Below, piece after piece: positions 17,448 to 30,176 of a DNA stretch of 64,000 nt. Under the pieces are notes generated by a model. The model did no database searches. It was given only the letters and a program-made list of their open reading frames with translations, and was not told the DNA's origin. The translations under genes and the position numbers were made by a program. The number at the start of each line of letters is the position of its first letter. Within the stretch, counting starts at the first letter, position 1. Source of the stretch: an uncultured Burkholderiales bacterium (GTDB lineage: Bacteria > Pseudomonadota > Gammaproteobacteria > Burkholderiales > Burkholderiaceae_C); the NCBI GenBank assembly GCA_903906635.1, contig CAIVLE010000088.1, forward strand, positions 24,017 to 88,016, written 5' to 3'.

Positions 17448-18131
17448 ATGTACGAACTCGGCGTTGTTTACCGCAACATCTCACGCGCTGATCGCGCCAC
17501 CACAGACAGCTTGGCCTCCTTGGGCTCTGCCACGGTTCACGAAGCCATGGGCCGTGTGGGTTTGATGAAACCCTACATGCGCCCCATTTACCCGGGTGCA
17601 CAGGTCTCGGGCACCGCAGTGACGGTCTTGTTGCACCCCGGTGACAACTGGATGATGCACGTGGTGGCCGAGCAAATTCAGCCAGGCGACATCGTGGTCG
17701 CGGCCATCACGGCCGAATGCACCGATGGTTACTTTGGTGACCTGTTGGCTACCTCCTTCATGGCCCGTGGTGCACGCGCTTTGGTGATCGACGCGGGTGT
17801 GCGCGATGTGAAAGAACTCACCAAAATGGGTTTTCCGGCCTGGAGCAAAGCCATCAGCAGCAAGGGCACCATCAAGGCCACCATTGGCTCGGTCAACATC
17901 CCCTTGGTATGCGCTGGCATGATCGTGCACCCTGGTGACGTGATCGTGGCTGATGATGACGGCGTGGTGTGTGTGCCTCAAGCGCTGGCCGCCAAAACAC
18001 TCGCCACGGCACAAGCGCGTGAGGCCAACGAAGGAGAAAAACGCGCCAAACTCGCTTCGGGCGTGTTGGGCTTGGACATGTACAAAATGCGCGAACCCCT
18101 GGCGGCGGCTGGTTTGAAATACATCGACTGA
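17448..18131 (+). CDS. ligK: 4-carboxy-4-hydroxy-2-oxoadipate aldolase / oxaloacetate decarboxylase (LigK/PmdF type)
   Basis: A 227-residue RraA-fold class II aldolase that splits 4-carboxy-4-hydroxy-2-oxoadipate into pyruvate and oxaloacetate and can decarboxylate oxaloacetate. [14 protein letters not shown] contains the Arg-Asp pair for substrate and metal binding, and [13 protein letters not shown] is the conserved C-terminal strand. A GGAG site precedes the ATG at 17448. It follows ligJ directly, the expected order for consecutive steps. Confidence 0.92.
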   Translation: MYELGVVYRNISRADRATTDSLASLGSATVHEAMGRVGLMKPYMRPIYPGAQVSGTAVTVLLHPGDNWMMHVVAEQIQPGDIVVAAITAECTDGYFGDLLATSFMARGARALVIDAGVRDVKELTKMGFPAWSKAISSKGTIKATIGSVNIPLVCAGMIVHPGDVIVADDDGVVCVPQALAAKTLATAQAREANEGEKRAKLASGVLGLDMYKMREPLAAAGLKYID

Positions 18132-18143
18132 TTGGCCAGGCCC

Positions 18144-18986
18144 ATGCGCACACTTCACCTTATGTCATGGCCCTGGTTGCTGGCAGTCTTGATGGCTTTG
18201 GGTGGGTGCGTGCGCACCTGGGAAACGGGGGGGGCGTCCTCCAGAGTTGCCCCCGCGTTTTCGCAAGTCGCACCCGAGGTGCAACAGGCCTTGGCCCCCA
18301 CCGGCGTGCTGCGAGTGGGGGTGTATTCGGGCAGTCCCACCTCTTGGGTTCGAGACACACACTCCGGGGCGACCTATGGGGTGGCGTTCGAATTAGGCCA
18401 TGCTTTGGGGCAGGCGCTGGGTGTGCCGGTTCAGGTGGTGACGTATCCGCGCGTGGCCGAAGTGATTGAGGGGCTCAAACGTTTTGAGGTGGACATGACG
18501 TTCACCAATGCCACCGCCGCGCGCGCCAAAGTCGTGGACTTTACCCCCGTCATGGTTCAACTCGAGCTCGGCGTGCTGGTGCCAGCCCACAGCGCGATCA
18601 CCCGTTTTGCCGATGTCGACCGCGCAGGCGTGCGTTTGGGCGTGAGCCAGGGTAGTTCATCTCAAGGCGTGTTGGGTGAACGCATAAAGCTTGCCCGCTT
18701 GCTGCCCATCCCCTCGTTGGATGTGGCGCAGCAAATGCTGCAGCGCGGTGAATTGGATGCCTTCGCCACCAACAAGGGCATCTTGTTTGAACTGTCTGAA
18801 ACAGTGCCTGGATCGCAAGTTCTCAAGGACCGCTGGGGGGTGGAGAATTTGGCCATTGCGATTCCCAAAGGGCGCGAGGCGGGCCGAGCCTATCTGAACG
18901 ACTTTGCCCAAGCGCGGGTGCGCGAGGGCGATGTCAAACGCATGTCCGAGCGCGCAGGTTTGCGTGGTTTGGCACAAACCCCATGA
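18144..18986 (+). CDS. ABC-type (family 3) solute-binding lipoprotein
   Basis: A 280-residue binding protein of the amino-acid/polar-solute (SBP family 3) group. The signal ends in the lipobox ALGGC, so it is a lipoprotein. GVLRVGVYSGSPTSWVRD and the downstream FELGHALGQALGVPVQVV and FTNATAARAKVVDFTPVM are the usual ligand-lobe motifs. A TTG at 18132 is also in frame, but ATG 18144 gives the proper signal peptide. No ABC permease or ATPase gene is near, so it is an orphan receptor inside an aromatic operon, perhaps sensing or delivering an aromatic acid. Confidence 0.85.
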   Translation: MRTLHLMSWPWLLAVLMALGGCVRTWETGGASSRVAPAFSQVAPEVQQALAPTGVLRVGVYSGSPTSWVRDTHSGATYGVAFELGHALGQALGVPVQVVTYPRVAEVIEGLKRFEVDMTFTNATAARAKVVDFTPVMVQLELGVLVPAHSAITRFADVDRAGVRLGVSQGSSSQGVLGERIKLARLLPIPSLDVAQQMLQRGELDAFATNKGILFELSETVPGSQVLKDRWGVENLAIAIPKGREAGRAYLNDFAQARVREGDVKRMSERAGLRGLAQTP

Positions 18987-19002
18987 CAACACAAGGACAA
19001 CT

Positions 19003-19968
19003 ATGAAATACGTCACCCGTTGGAGCTCACTGCTTTGGATGTGCCTTGCCGCAGGTCAGGTTTTTGCGCAGTCCTACCCCAGCAAACCCATCAAAGTGGT
19101 GGTGGGCTATGCCGCAGGCGGAGCGGTCGATGTGGTGGCGCGCACCATCGGGCAGAGCCTGTCCTCGAGTATGGGTCAACCCGTGTTGGTGGAAAACAAA
19201 CCTGGTGCGGGCACCAACATTGCCGTCAAGTCGGTGATCGGTGCCGAACCCGATGGCTACACCTTGATGATGGCCGCCAACGCCTTGGCCGCCAACATGG
19301 CGCTGTACCAACCCATGCCCTTTGATGCCGAGCGCGACTTGGTGCCCGTGTCTTTGATCGGTCGCGTGCCCGTGGTCATTGCAGCCAACCCGAACGTGGC
19401 GTACGCCACGGTGAAGCAACTGATTGACGCGGCCAAGGGCAAGCCCAATAGCATTGCCTTTGGCTCGCCGGGCAATGGCTCGACCCCGCACATGGCGATT
19501 GAGTTGTTTGCACGCGCCGCAGGCATAGACTTGCAGCATGTGCCTTATCGGGGGGGATCGCCCGCCATCACCGACGCCATTGGCGGACAAATTCCCTTGG
19601 TGGCCGTTAACGCCTTGGAGGTGTTGCCCCATGCCAAGAGCGGCAAGCTCAAGGTGCTGGCAGTGCTCAGCCCCAACCGCAGTCCGATTTTTCCGGACGT
19701 GCCCACCATTGCAGAGTCTGGCTTTGCTGGCTTTGAAGCCTCGGTGTGGTACGGATTGGTGGCCCCCATTGCCACGCCCAAACCCATCGTGGCCAAGTTG
19801 CACGACGAGGTGCAAAAAGCCCTGCAAACCAAAGAGGTGCGCGATCGCATGAACGCCGTGGGCGGCGAAGTTGTGCCCGGCAGCGCTGAAATGTTTGCCA
19901 ACCTCATCCACTCTGAGCGTCAGCGCTACACCAAGCTGGTGAGAGAAGCCAACATACAACCTGATTGA
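19003..19968 (+). CDS. Bug family substrate-binding protein of the ring-cleavage locus
   Basis: A 321-residue Bug/TctC receptor with a Sec signal peptide ending near QVFAQ, then YPSKPIKVVVGYAAGGAVD and LVENKPGAGTN. The frame is open upstream, but ATG 19003 is preceded by AAGGACA and begins the signal peptide. In Comamonas a related Bug protein (TphC) binds terephthalate, so an aromatic acid ligand is plausible here. Membrane TctA/TctB partners are absent from the window. Confidence 0.92.
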   Translation: MKYVTRWSSLLWMCLAAGQVFAQSYPSKPIKVVVGYAAGGAVDVVARTIGQSLSSSMGQPVLVENKPGAGTNIAVKSVIGAEPDGYTLMMAANALAANMALYQPMPFDAERDLVPVSLIGRVPVVIAANPNVAYATVKQLIDAAKGKPNSIAFGSPGNGSTPHMAIELFARAAGIDLQHVPYRGGSPAITDAIGGQIPLVAVNALEVLPHAKSGKLKVLAVLSPNRSPIFPDVPTIAESGFAGFEASVWYGLVAPIATPKPIVAKLHDEVQKALQTKEVRDRMNAVGGEVVPGSAEMFANLIHSERQRYTKLVREANIQPD

Positions 19969-19985
19969 CAAGAAAGAGAACTGAG

Positions 19986-20903
19986 ATGGAATTTCAAAAG
20001 ACCCCCGGCTGGCTCGACTGGTACAACGGCCCCAGCCAACCCACTTTCAAATTGCCCGCAGGCGCTGTGGATGCCCATTGCCACGTGTTTGGTCCCGGCG
20101 CTGAGTTCCCGTATGCGCCCGAGCGCAAATACACCCCTTGCGATGCATCGAAAGACCAGTTGTATGCGCTGCGCGACCACCTGGGGTTTGCGCGCAACGT
20201 GGTGGTGCAAGCCACTTGTCACGGTGCAGACAATCGCGCCATGCTCGATGCCTTGGTCCACTCGGGTGGCAAAGCGCGTGGCGTGGCCACGGTCAAGCGC
20301 AGTGTGAGCGACGCCGAGTTGCAAGCCATGCACGATGTGGGGGTGCGTGGTGTGCGCTTTAACTTTGTCAAACGGTTGGTCGACTTCACACCCAAAGACG
20401 AGTTGCTCGAAATTGCCGCTCGTGTTGCCAAATGGGGTTGGCATGTCGTGATTTATTTTGAAGCGGTGGACCTGCCTGAGTTGTGGGACTTCTTCACCGC
20501 ATTGCCCACCACCGTGGTGGTCGACCACATGGGTCGACCCGATGTGACCAAGCCCGTGGATGGGCCTGAGTTTGAGTTGTTTGTGAAGTACATGCGAGAG
20601 CACCCCAACGTGTGGTGCAAGGTGACATGCCCCGAGCGTCTGACGGCAGCCGGTCCAAAAGCCTTGAATGGCGAGCAAAACGCCTACCAAGATGTGGTGC
20701 CGTTTGCCAAACGCATCGTAGACACCTTCCCCGATCGCGTGATTTGGGGTACCGACTGGCCCCACCCCAACTTGAAAGACCACATGCCCGATGACGGTTT
20801 GTTGGTGGATTTCATTCCGCACATCGCCCCCACACCAGCCCAACAAAAACAGCTGCTGGTGGACAACCCGATGCGCTTGTACTGGCCTGAAGAGGTGGCA
20901 TAA
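19986..20903 (+). CDS. ligI: 2-pyrone-4,6-dicarboxylate lactonase (LigI/PmdD type)
   Basis: A 305-residue amidohydrolase that opens 2-pyrone-4,6-dicarboxylate to 4-oxalomesaconate. GAVDAHCHVFGP holds the N-terminal HxH, VVVDHMGRPD the central His, and WGTDWPHPN the C-terminal catalytic Asp. Its stop abuts the ATG of ligA. The start at 19986 (GAACTGAGATGG) excludes a short upstream extension that overlaps the Bug gene. Function is well supported by motifs and neighbours. Confidence 0.94.
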   Translation: MEFQKTPGWLDWYNGPSQPTFKLPAGAVDAHCHVFGPGAEFPYAPERKYTPCDASKDQLYALRDHLGFARNVVVQATCHGADNRAMLDALVHSGGKARGVATVKRSVSDAELQAMHDVGVRGVRFNFVKRLVDFTPKDELLEIAARVAKWGWHVVIYFEAVDLPELWDFFTALPTTVVVDHMGRPDVTKPVDGPEFELFVKYMREHPNVWCKVTCPERLTAAGPKALNGEQNAYQDVVPFAKRIVDTFPDRVIWGTDWPHPNLKDHMPDDGLLVDFIPHIAPTPAQQKQLLVDNPMRLYWPEEVA

Positions 20904-22224
<1,321 letters not shown>

Positions 22225-22241
22225 CCTCCCGGAGTAAATAC

Positions 22242-23198
22242 ATGAGCAAAACCATCAAAGTCGCCTTGGCGGGCGCAGGTGCATTTGGCATCAAACATTT
22301 GGACGGCATCAAAAACATCGATGGCGTGGAAGTGGTCTCGTTGATCGGTCGTGAGCTGGACAAAACCAAAGAAGTGGCCAGCAAATATGGCATCGGCCAT
22401 GTCACCACCGATTTGGCCGACAGCTTGGCCTTGCCCGAAGTGGACGCAGTGATTTTGTGCACACCCACCCAAATGCACGCTTCACAAAGCCTGGCTTGCT
22501 TGAAAGCTGGCAAGCATGTACAAGTGGAAATTCCCATGGCTGACAGCTGGAAAGATGCGGACGAGGTGGTGCGCGTGGCCAAAGAAACAGGCTTGGTGGC
22601 CATGTGTGGCCACACCCGTCGCTTCAACCCCAGCCACCAGTGGGTCCACCACAAAATCAAGGCCGGTGAATTCAACATCCAGCAAATGGATGTGCAAACG
22701 TATTTCTTTCGCCGCACCAACATGAATGCGCTGGGCCAAGCCCGCAGCTGGACCGACCACTTGCTGTGGCACCACGCTGCCCACACCGTGGACTTGTTCG
22801 CCTATCAAGCAGGCAGTCCAATTGTCAAAGCCAATGCAGTGCAAGGCCCGATTCACCCGACCCTGGGGATTGCCATGGACATGAGCATTCAGCTCCAAGC
22901 CGCCAACGGTGCCATCTGTACCTTGAGCTTGTCGTTCAACAACGACGGCCCTTTGGGGACTTACTTTCGCTACATCGGTGACACGGGCACTTACTTGGCA
23001 CGTTATGACGATTTGTTCACGGGCAAAGAAGAGCAGATCGACGTGTCCCAAGTGGCCGTGTCGATGAACGGCATTGAGTTGCAAGACCGCGAGTTTTTCT
23101 CTGCCATCCAAGAAGGCCGTGAGCCCAACAGCAGCGTGGCCCAGGTGTTGCCTTGCTACAAGGTGCTGCACGAGCTTGAATTGCAACTGAACGCTTGA
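22242..23198 (+). CDS. ligC: 4-carboxy-2-hydroxymuconate-6-semialdehyde dehydrogenase (LigC/PmdC type)
   Basis: A 318-residue Gfo/Idh/MocA-type dehydrogenase that oxidises the ring-cleavage semialdehyde (as its hemiacetal) to 2-pyrone-4,6-dicarboxylate with NADP. The Rossmann motif GAGAFGIKHLDG is near residue 10 and the EIPMADSW segment aligns with the EKP/EIP motif of the family. GGAG precedes the ATG, 17 bases after ligB. It completes LigABCI; the tautomerase LigU is not seen. Confidence 0.94.
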   Translation: MSKTIKVALAGAGAFGIKHLDGIKNIDGVEVVSLIGRELDKTKEVASKYGIGHVTTDLADSLALPEVDAVILCTPTQMHASQSLACLKAGKHVQVEIPMADSWKDADEVVRVAKETGLVAMCGHTRRFNPSHQWVHHKIKAGEFNIQQMDVQTYFFRRTNMNALGQARSWTDHLLWHHAAHTVDLFAYQAGSPIVKANAVQGPIHPTLGIAMDMSIQLQAANGAICTLSLSFNNDGPLGTYFRYIGDTGTYLARYDDLFTGKEEQIDVSQVAVSMNGIELQDREFFSAIQEGREPNSSVAQVLPCYKVLHELELQLNA

Positions 23199-23218
23199 AT
23201 CCACCCCACACAACTGCT

Positions 23219-24226
23219 ATGCAACAACGCCAGATTGGACCTTTCTCCGTTTCAGCCATTGGCCTGGGCTGCATGAACCTGAGCCACGCCTACGCTGCGC
23301 CGCCGACCCCCGAGGTGGCCAGCGCAGTTTTGCACCGTGCGCTGGACTTGGGGTGCACGCTGTTTGACACGGCTGCCCTGTATGGGTTTGGCGCCAACGA
23401 AACGCTGGTGGGCAAGGTGCTCAAGGCGCACCGCCAGCAGATCACGCTGTGCAGCAAAGGCGGCATGGCGGGCGTCACGTTCCCTGATGGCGTCAAGCGT
23501 GTGATTGATGGACGGCCTGAAGCCATCCGACAAAACTGTGAAGACAGTTTGACTCGCTTGGGCACCGATGTGATCGATGTGTACTACCTGCACCGCTGGG
23601 ATAAAAAGGTACCCATTGAAGACAGCGTAGGCGCCATGAGCGACTTGGTGCGTGCTGGCAAGGTGCGCAGCATTGGGTTGAGCGAGGTGTCAGCCACCAC
23701 ACTGCGCAAAGCACACGCGGTGCACCCCATCGCGGCGGTGCAAACCGAGTATTCGCTGTGGACACGCAACCCTGAAATTGCGGTGCTGCAAACGTGTCGT
23801 GAACTGGGCGTTACCTTTGTGCCTTTTAGTCCCGTGGCGCGTGGTTTTATATGCGGCGAATTGCGCGAAGAAAGCGGCTTGGCCGCCAACGACATTCGCC
23901 GTGCCATGCCCCGTTTTGCGCCTGAGACGTATGCCGCCAATGTGAAGCTGCTGGACGCTTACCTAGCTTTGGCGCGTGAGCTGGGATGCACGCCCGCGCA
24001 ACTGGCACTGGCGTGGTTGTTGCACAAAGACAGCACCTTGATTCCTATTCCCGGCACACAAAATATGGGTCATTTGCAAGACAACCTGGCGGCCTCAGCG
24101 GTGGTGCTCTCACCACAACACATGCACCGGCTGGAGGCTTTGATCAACACCCAGACCGTCAAAGGTTTGCGCTACAACGCGCAGAACATGACGGAAGTCG
24201 ACACCGAAGAATTTTTCACGGCCTAA
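23219..24226 (+). CDS. aldo/keto reductase
   Basis: A 335-residue AKR (TIM barrel, NADPH-dependent). The catalytic tetrad is visible as Asp and Tyr in LFDTAALYGFGANE, Lys in LCSKGG and His in YYLHRWDKK. The closest relatives are AKR13/YhdN-like enzymes acting on aldehydes. A TTG at 23195 is in frame, but the ATG at 23219 is the natural start. It is the last plus-strand gene of the ring-cleavage run and could reduce an aromatic aldehyde or act as a detoxifier; substrate unknown. Confidence 0.9.
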   Translation: MQQRQIGPFSVSAIGLGCMNLSHAYAAPPTPEVASAVLHRALDLGCTLFDTAALYGFGANETLVGKVLKAHRQQITLCSKGGMAGVTFPDGVKRVIDGRPEAIRQNCEDSLTRLGTDVIDVYYLHRWDKKVPIEDSVGAMSDLVRAGKVRSIGLSEVSATTLRKAHAVHPIAAVQTEYSLWTRNPEIAVLQTCRELGVTFVPFSPVARGFICGELREESGLAANDIRRAMPRFAPETYAANVKLLDAYLALARELGCTPAQLALAWLLHKDSTLIPIPGTQNMGHLQDNLAASAVVLSPQHMHRLEALINTQTVKGLRYNAQNMTEVDTEEFFTA

Positions 24227-24244
24227 TCTTGGCTCGGGCCTGAC

Positions 24245-25234
24245 TCAGTCAATGGTGACGCCGCCGTTTTTGATGACTTGACGCCAGCGCTCGGTGTCTT
24301 CTCGCATCCATTGCGCCATCTCCTCAGGGGTATTGCCCACAGGCTCTGCGCCGGCTTCTGCAAAGCGGCGTGCAACATCGGGGCTGCGCAAAACTTCGGC
24401 CAGGGCGGTCGATAACTTTTGTGCAATGGCGGTGGGTGTTTTGGGTGGGGCGACCACGGCAAACCAAGTCACCGCAATGACTCCTGGCACGATTTCTTGC
24501 ATAGCAGGAATCTGGGGCAACTGGCTTTGACGCTTGCTGCTGGTGACGGCCAACATCTTGAGCTTGCCGCTGCGCAGGTGAGAGCTCGCTTGTGAGACGT
24601 TGCCAAACATGAGGTGCACATGACCGGCCAATAAGTCGGCCATCGCAGGTGCGTCGCCTTTGTAGGGCACGTGCACCATGCGCACGCCTGTTTTTTGTCT
24701 GAACATCTCCGCCGTCAAATGCGAGGTCGAGCCATTGCCTTGGGAGGCGTAGCTCAGCTTGTCAGGATTGGCCTTGGCGTATTGGATCAACTCTTGCACG
24801 GTGTTGACGGGGACCGAAGGGTGAACCATCAGCGCGTTGGGCACCATGCACAAGATGGTGATGGGCGTGAACTTGGCCGGGTCGTAATTGATTTTCGGGT
24901 ACAGGCTCACGTTGATAGACAAGGAGGGCGGGGGGGCCGCCATCAAGGTGTAGCCATCGGGTTCTGCGTTGTAGAGGTACTCCGCTGCGATGTTGCCTGC
25001 AGCGCCGGGCTTGTTGTCAACCACGACGACTTGTCCGAGCTTGGCTCCCAAGCCCTCTGCGACCCAGCGCGGAAACATGTCTGCCGAGCCCCCCGCTGGG
25101 TTGGGGACCCAGAGTTTGATGCTCTTGCTCGGCCATACAGCAGCCGTTTGCGCCGCTGCGGGCTGGGCTGCCATGGGCAGCGCCAATGCCAGTGTGTAAC
25201 TCAGAAAATCGCGTCGTTGCGGTCTGTTGGCCAT
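24245..25234 (-). CDS. Bug family substrate-binding protein of the Rieske oxygenase operon (TphC-like position)
   Basis: A 329-residue Bug/TctC receptor. The N-terminus QRRDFLSYTLALALP with a later AAAQT site is a signal peptide that could use Tat or Sec. WPSKSIKLWVPNPAGGSAD and VVDNKPGAAGN are family motifs. It lies 19 bases downstream of the oxygenase beta subunit on the same strand. This resembles terephthalate (tph) operons, where TphC is the uptake receptor, and suggests it binds the oxygenase substrate. Confidence 0.92.
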   Translation of the reverse strand: MANRPQRRDFLSYTLALALPMAAQPAAAQTAAVWPSKSIKLWVPNPAGGSADMFPRWVAEGLGAKLGQVVVVDNKPGAAGNIAAEYLYNAEPDGYTLMAAPPPSLSINVSLYPKINYDPAKFTPITILCMVPNALMVHPSVPVNTVQELIQYAKANPDKLSYASQGNGSTSHLTAEMFRQKTGVRMVHVPYKGDAPAMADLLAGHVHLMFGNVSQASSHLRSGKLKMLAVTSSKRQSQLPQIPAMQEIVPGVIAVTWFAVVAPPKTPTAIAQKLSTALAEVLRSPDVARRFAEAGAEPVGNTPEEMAQWMREDTERWRQVIKNGGVTID

Positions 25235-25253
25235 GGTGGAGTTCTTCTACACA

Positions 25254-25736
25254 TCAAAGGGGGATGACAAGCAAGGTTTCCACGATGCGCGAATCGTAGA
25301 CAAATCTGCGGCTTTTGAATTTGGGGCCCTCGGGCGTGATGACCACCTCATCTTGGCATTGCCCCGTTGAGAAGACTTTCATGTCGCCGTCCAACTCCAT
25401 GGTGCGTATCACCAAAAAGTTCGAGCGCACCTGCAGCACGTCGCCATCTTGCCCCACGATTTGCACACCCGAGATGATGTGTCGGTAATGATGGGGTTGG
25501 TAAATGTTGGCAATGCGCATGGACAAGATGCGGTCTCTCAGCTGCGCTGCGCTGTGGGCGTCAATGATGGCCATAGGCAGCTGCCGGTCACGGTTGAACT
25601 TGGACTGCACGGTGTAGCGCCCATCGTCTAGCAGCAACTGGGTGACGGCCTCGACCTGATCTTCATCAATCAGACGCGCCCACTCGTAGATCAGGTTTTC
25701 AACGGCGCGATGGTGTGATTCAGCGTACATCTTCAT
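25254..25736 (-). CDS. aromatic-ring-hydroxylating dioxygenase beta subunit (TphA3-like)
   Basis: A 160-residue NTF2-like/cystatin-fold small subunit that stabilises the oxygenase hexamer. ENLIYEWARLIDEDQVEAVTQ and the terminal KSRRFVYDSRIVETLLVIPL match ring-hydroxylating beta subunits. A longer in-frame start at 25769 overlaps the alpha gene; the ATG at 25736 overlaps the alpha TGA (ATGA) and gives the usual length. It has no catalytic residues of its own. Confidence 0.9.
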   Translation of the reverse strand: MKMYAESHHRAVENLIYEWARLIDEDQVEAVTQLLLDDGRYTVQSKFNRDRQLPMAIIDAHSAAQLRDRILSMRIANIYQPHHYRHIISGVQIVGQDGDVLQVRSNFLVIRTMELDGDMKVFSTGQCQDEVVITPEGPKFKSRRFVYDSRIVETLLVIPL

Positions 25737-27034
25737 GCCAGCCCCATGTCGTTGCGGTAGTTGTGCCAAAAGTTTCGGATGGCTCTTTCCGAGAGTTTGC
25801 TGCTGCCGCCACTGACCAAGTCTTTGCCACCCATTTCAATGAATGACTCGCCACTTTCGCCATCGGCCATGGCCTTTTGCATCATCTCGCACACGGCGGC
25901 GTCTTCAACCGAAATCATGCCCGCAGAGCCTGCCAGGTTGGCTTGAGTCAGACGCACTTGGGTGGTGGCCTCGTCGTCGTCTTCAAATCCAAAATAAGTC
26001 CATACCAAATCGCATTGACCAGGTCCTTTGGGCAAGAGTTGTCGGGTGGCCAAGCTGTTGGCAATTTGGTGCAACACAAAGGAGGGGTAGGCGGTCAAAA
26101 TTTGAACGCTGACTCCGTCCCCATATTCATCTCGCCACTTCAAGATGCTGGGGTCTTCCAGCTTCAAACCGTCGTTGTGCGAGCGCAGGTCGGAGGCTGT
26201 TTTATCAAAGTCTGTGGAGGTTTTTTCAGTGCCGGCCTTGGTATAAAAGTACACATGTCGCCCGCTCGCGTCCAAGGTCATGCCGGACTCTTGGGATTGC
26301 CGAGACAAGCCAAACGTGCCGTAGAAGGTGTGCAAGATGTTGGCGTGGTAGGAGTCTCGTGGGTTCTCGTGGTAAGCCTTCCAGTTGGCATGGATGCGTT
26401 GTGTGTCATAGCCCAACACTTTGAGCGGCTTGTGGAGCACGCGGCGAATGCCATGTGCTACGTCGCCCAACCAGTCTTGCAGAGCAGGCGTGTCGTCGCT
26501 GAAGCTTGCGAAAACCAAGCCACAAATTGTCTCGACCCGCAATTTGCGCAAGCCGTGCTCACTGTTTTTGAAATCTTTGGGCAGGCCGCCTTCTCCGCGA
26601 AGGCCGTGGGCAAATGCGGCGTGCGTCAAGTCGCCTTTGAGGTTGTAGTTCCAGGCGTGGTAGACGCAGTAGAGTTTTTTGGCTTTGCCAAAGGCCTCGC
26701 GACACACCATGTTGCCGCGGTGAGCGCAGCGGTTAAGCACAGCATGCAAAGAGCCGTCCTCCGCGCGGGTCAGCACCACCGATTGCTCACCAATGTAGGT
26801 GGTTTTGAAGCTGCCGGCTTCGGGTACCTCGGCTTCTAAGCCAAGATAGTTCCAAGTTTTCCCTTGGAAAATGCGGACCTGCTCTTGGGCATAAATGTCT
26901 GGGTCGGTGTAGATCCAGTAGGGGGCACGGCTGCTGCCCTCGGCGGGCCACTTGCGCTCATGCTTGGGTGCCGGGGAGGGGGAGGGGGAGGCGGGCACGA
27001 TGGGAATGGTGGTCTTGGCGTCTTGAGGGCACAT
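25733..27034 (-). CDS. Rieske aromatic-ring-hydroxylating dioxygenase alpha subunit (TphA2-like)
   Basis: A 433-residue oxygenase subunit. The Rieske [2Fe-2S] ligands are Cys103, His105, Cys123 and His126; the mononuclear iron site is His230 and His235, with bridging Asp227 (DSYHANILH). Motifs such as CVYHAWNYN, HGLRKLRV and ATRQLLPKG recall terephthalate dioxygenase TphA2 and the salicylate 5-hydroxylase group. The N-terminus has an unusual Ser/Pro run (16-24). A GTG at 27103 would add 23 residues; ATG 27034 was preferred though no clear ribosome site precedes it. No reductase, ferredoxin or cis-diol dehydrogenase is nearby. Confidence 0.9.
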   Translation of the reverse strand: MCPQDAKTTIPIVPASPSPSPAPKHERKWPAEGSSRAPYWIYTDPDIYAQEQVRIFQGKTWNYLGLEAEVPEAGSFKTTYIGEQSVVLTRAEDGSLHAVLNRCAHRGNMVCREAFGKAKKLYCVYHAWNYNLKGDLTHAAFAHGLRGEGGLPKDFKNSEHGLRKLRVETICGLVFASFSDDTPALQDWLGDVAHGIRRVLHKPLKVLGYDTQRIHANWKAYHENPRDSYHANILHTFYGTFGLSRQSQESGMTLDASGRHVYFYTKAGTEKTSTDFDKTASDLRSHNDGLKLEDPSILKWRDEYGDGVSVQILTAYPSFVLHQIANSLATRQLLPKGPGQCDLVWTYFGFEDDDEATTQVRLTQANLAGSAGMISVEDAAVCEMMQKAMADGESGESFIEMGGKDLVSGGSSKLSERAIRNFWHNYRNDMGLA

Positions 27035-27210
27035 GCTGCGTTGCGTCAGAAATAAAGTTGACAAAAGATACACGCCACGCTGCAGCTCATGTGTCTTGCA
27101 CACGACTTTGAACGCACTGGGGATGTCAGAAAAGTCACAGCTGCGGTCGCTTAAGATTGGGTGTTGTGAATTTCACTTCTTTACCCGTCAACCAACGTAA
27201 CAAAGACACC

Positions 27211-29442
<2,232 letters not shown>

Positions 29443-29469
29443 CGCTGAACGCGACTGAGGTCGTACCGG

Positions 29470-29502
29470 GCCACCGCTGACTTGATTGGCGGTGGCTTTT
29501 TT
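29470..29502 (+). terminator. intrinsic terminator after icd
   Basis: GCCACCGC (29470-29477) pairs with GCGGTGGC (29489-29496), followed by TTTTTT, 28 bases after the icd stop. This is a textbook Rho-independent terminator. Confidence 0.88.
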
Positions 29503-29529
29503 AATCTTTGGAAAGAAAGTTCGTTGACC

Positions 29530-30141
29530 ATGAAAATTTTGTTTTCTCCCACCTCGCCCTATGTGCGCAAATGCATGGTGATGGCCATGGAGTTGGGATT
29601 GGATGCTCAGATCACCTTGCTGCCATCCAGTGCCCATCCGGTCAACCGCGATCGCAACATCATTGCGGCCAATCCTTTGGGCAAAGTCCCCACCTTCTTC
29701 ACCGACGACGGACAAGTGTTGTACGACAGTCGAGTGATTTGTGAATACCTCAACGACTTGGGGCAAGGCCAGTTTTTTCCTGCGCAAGGGCCTGAGCGCT
29801 GGACGTCTTTGACTTTGCAGTCTTTGGGCGACGGCATGTTGGATGCAGCGTTGCTGGCCCGCTACGAAGATGTAGCGCGTCCTGAGGCATTGAAGTGGGC
29901 CGACTGGCGTGCAGGTCAAATCGACAAGATCAACACATCGCTTCAAGCCCTGGAGGTTGCACCCCAGACCTTGGCGAATCGGCTCGACATTGGCAGCCTC
30001 ACCATCGGTTGTGCGTTGTGGTACGTGGACTTGCGGTTTCCAGAGCTGAACTGGCGCGAGCGCCACCCCCACGTAGCCGCTTGGTATGCCATCTACAGCC
30101 AGCGCCCAGCCATGTTGGCCAACTGGGCTTTACCTGCTTGA
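29530..30141 (+). CDS. glutathione S-transferase family protein
   Basis: A 203-residue GST: thioredoxin-like N-terminal domain with SPTSPYVRKC (catalytic Ser/Cys region), the cis-Pro loop NPLGKVPTF and the GSH-binding DSRVICEYL, then an all-helical C-terminal domain. The frame is open further upstream but that part lies in the icd terminator; ATG 29530 follows GAAAG. It stands alone between icd and a convergent LysR gene. Function could be detoxification or an isomerase step in aromatic breakdown. Confidence 0.9.
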   Translation: MKILFSPTSPYVRKCMVMAMELGLDAQITLLPSSAHPVNRDRNIIAANPLGKVPTFFTDDGQVLYDSRVICEYLNDLGQGQFFPAQGPERWTSLTLQSLGDGMLDAALLARYEDVARPEALKWADWRAGQIDKINTSLQALEVAPQTLANRLDIGSLTIGCALWYVDLRFPELNWRERHPHVAAWYAIYSQRPAMLANWALPA

Positions 30142-30176
30142 ACCTGGCAAGGCCCGCGGGTTCACGCTTGATGGCC

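Noticed and set aside
25877-26839. 320-codon plus-strand open frame
   Set aside because: Antisense to the Rieske alpha subunit whose iron ligands are intact.
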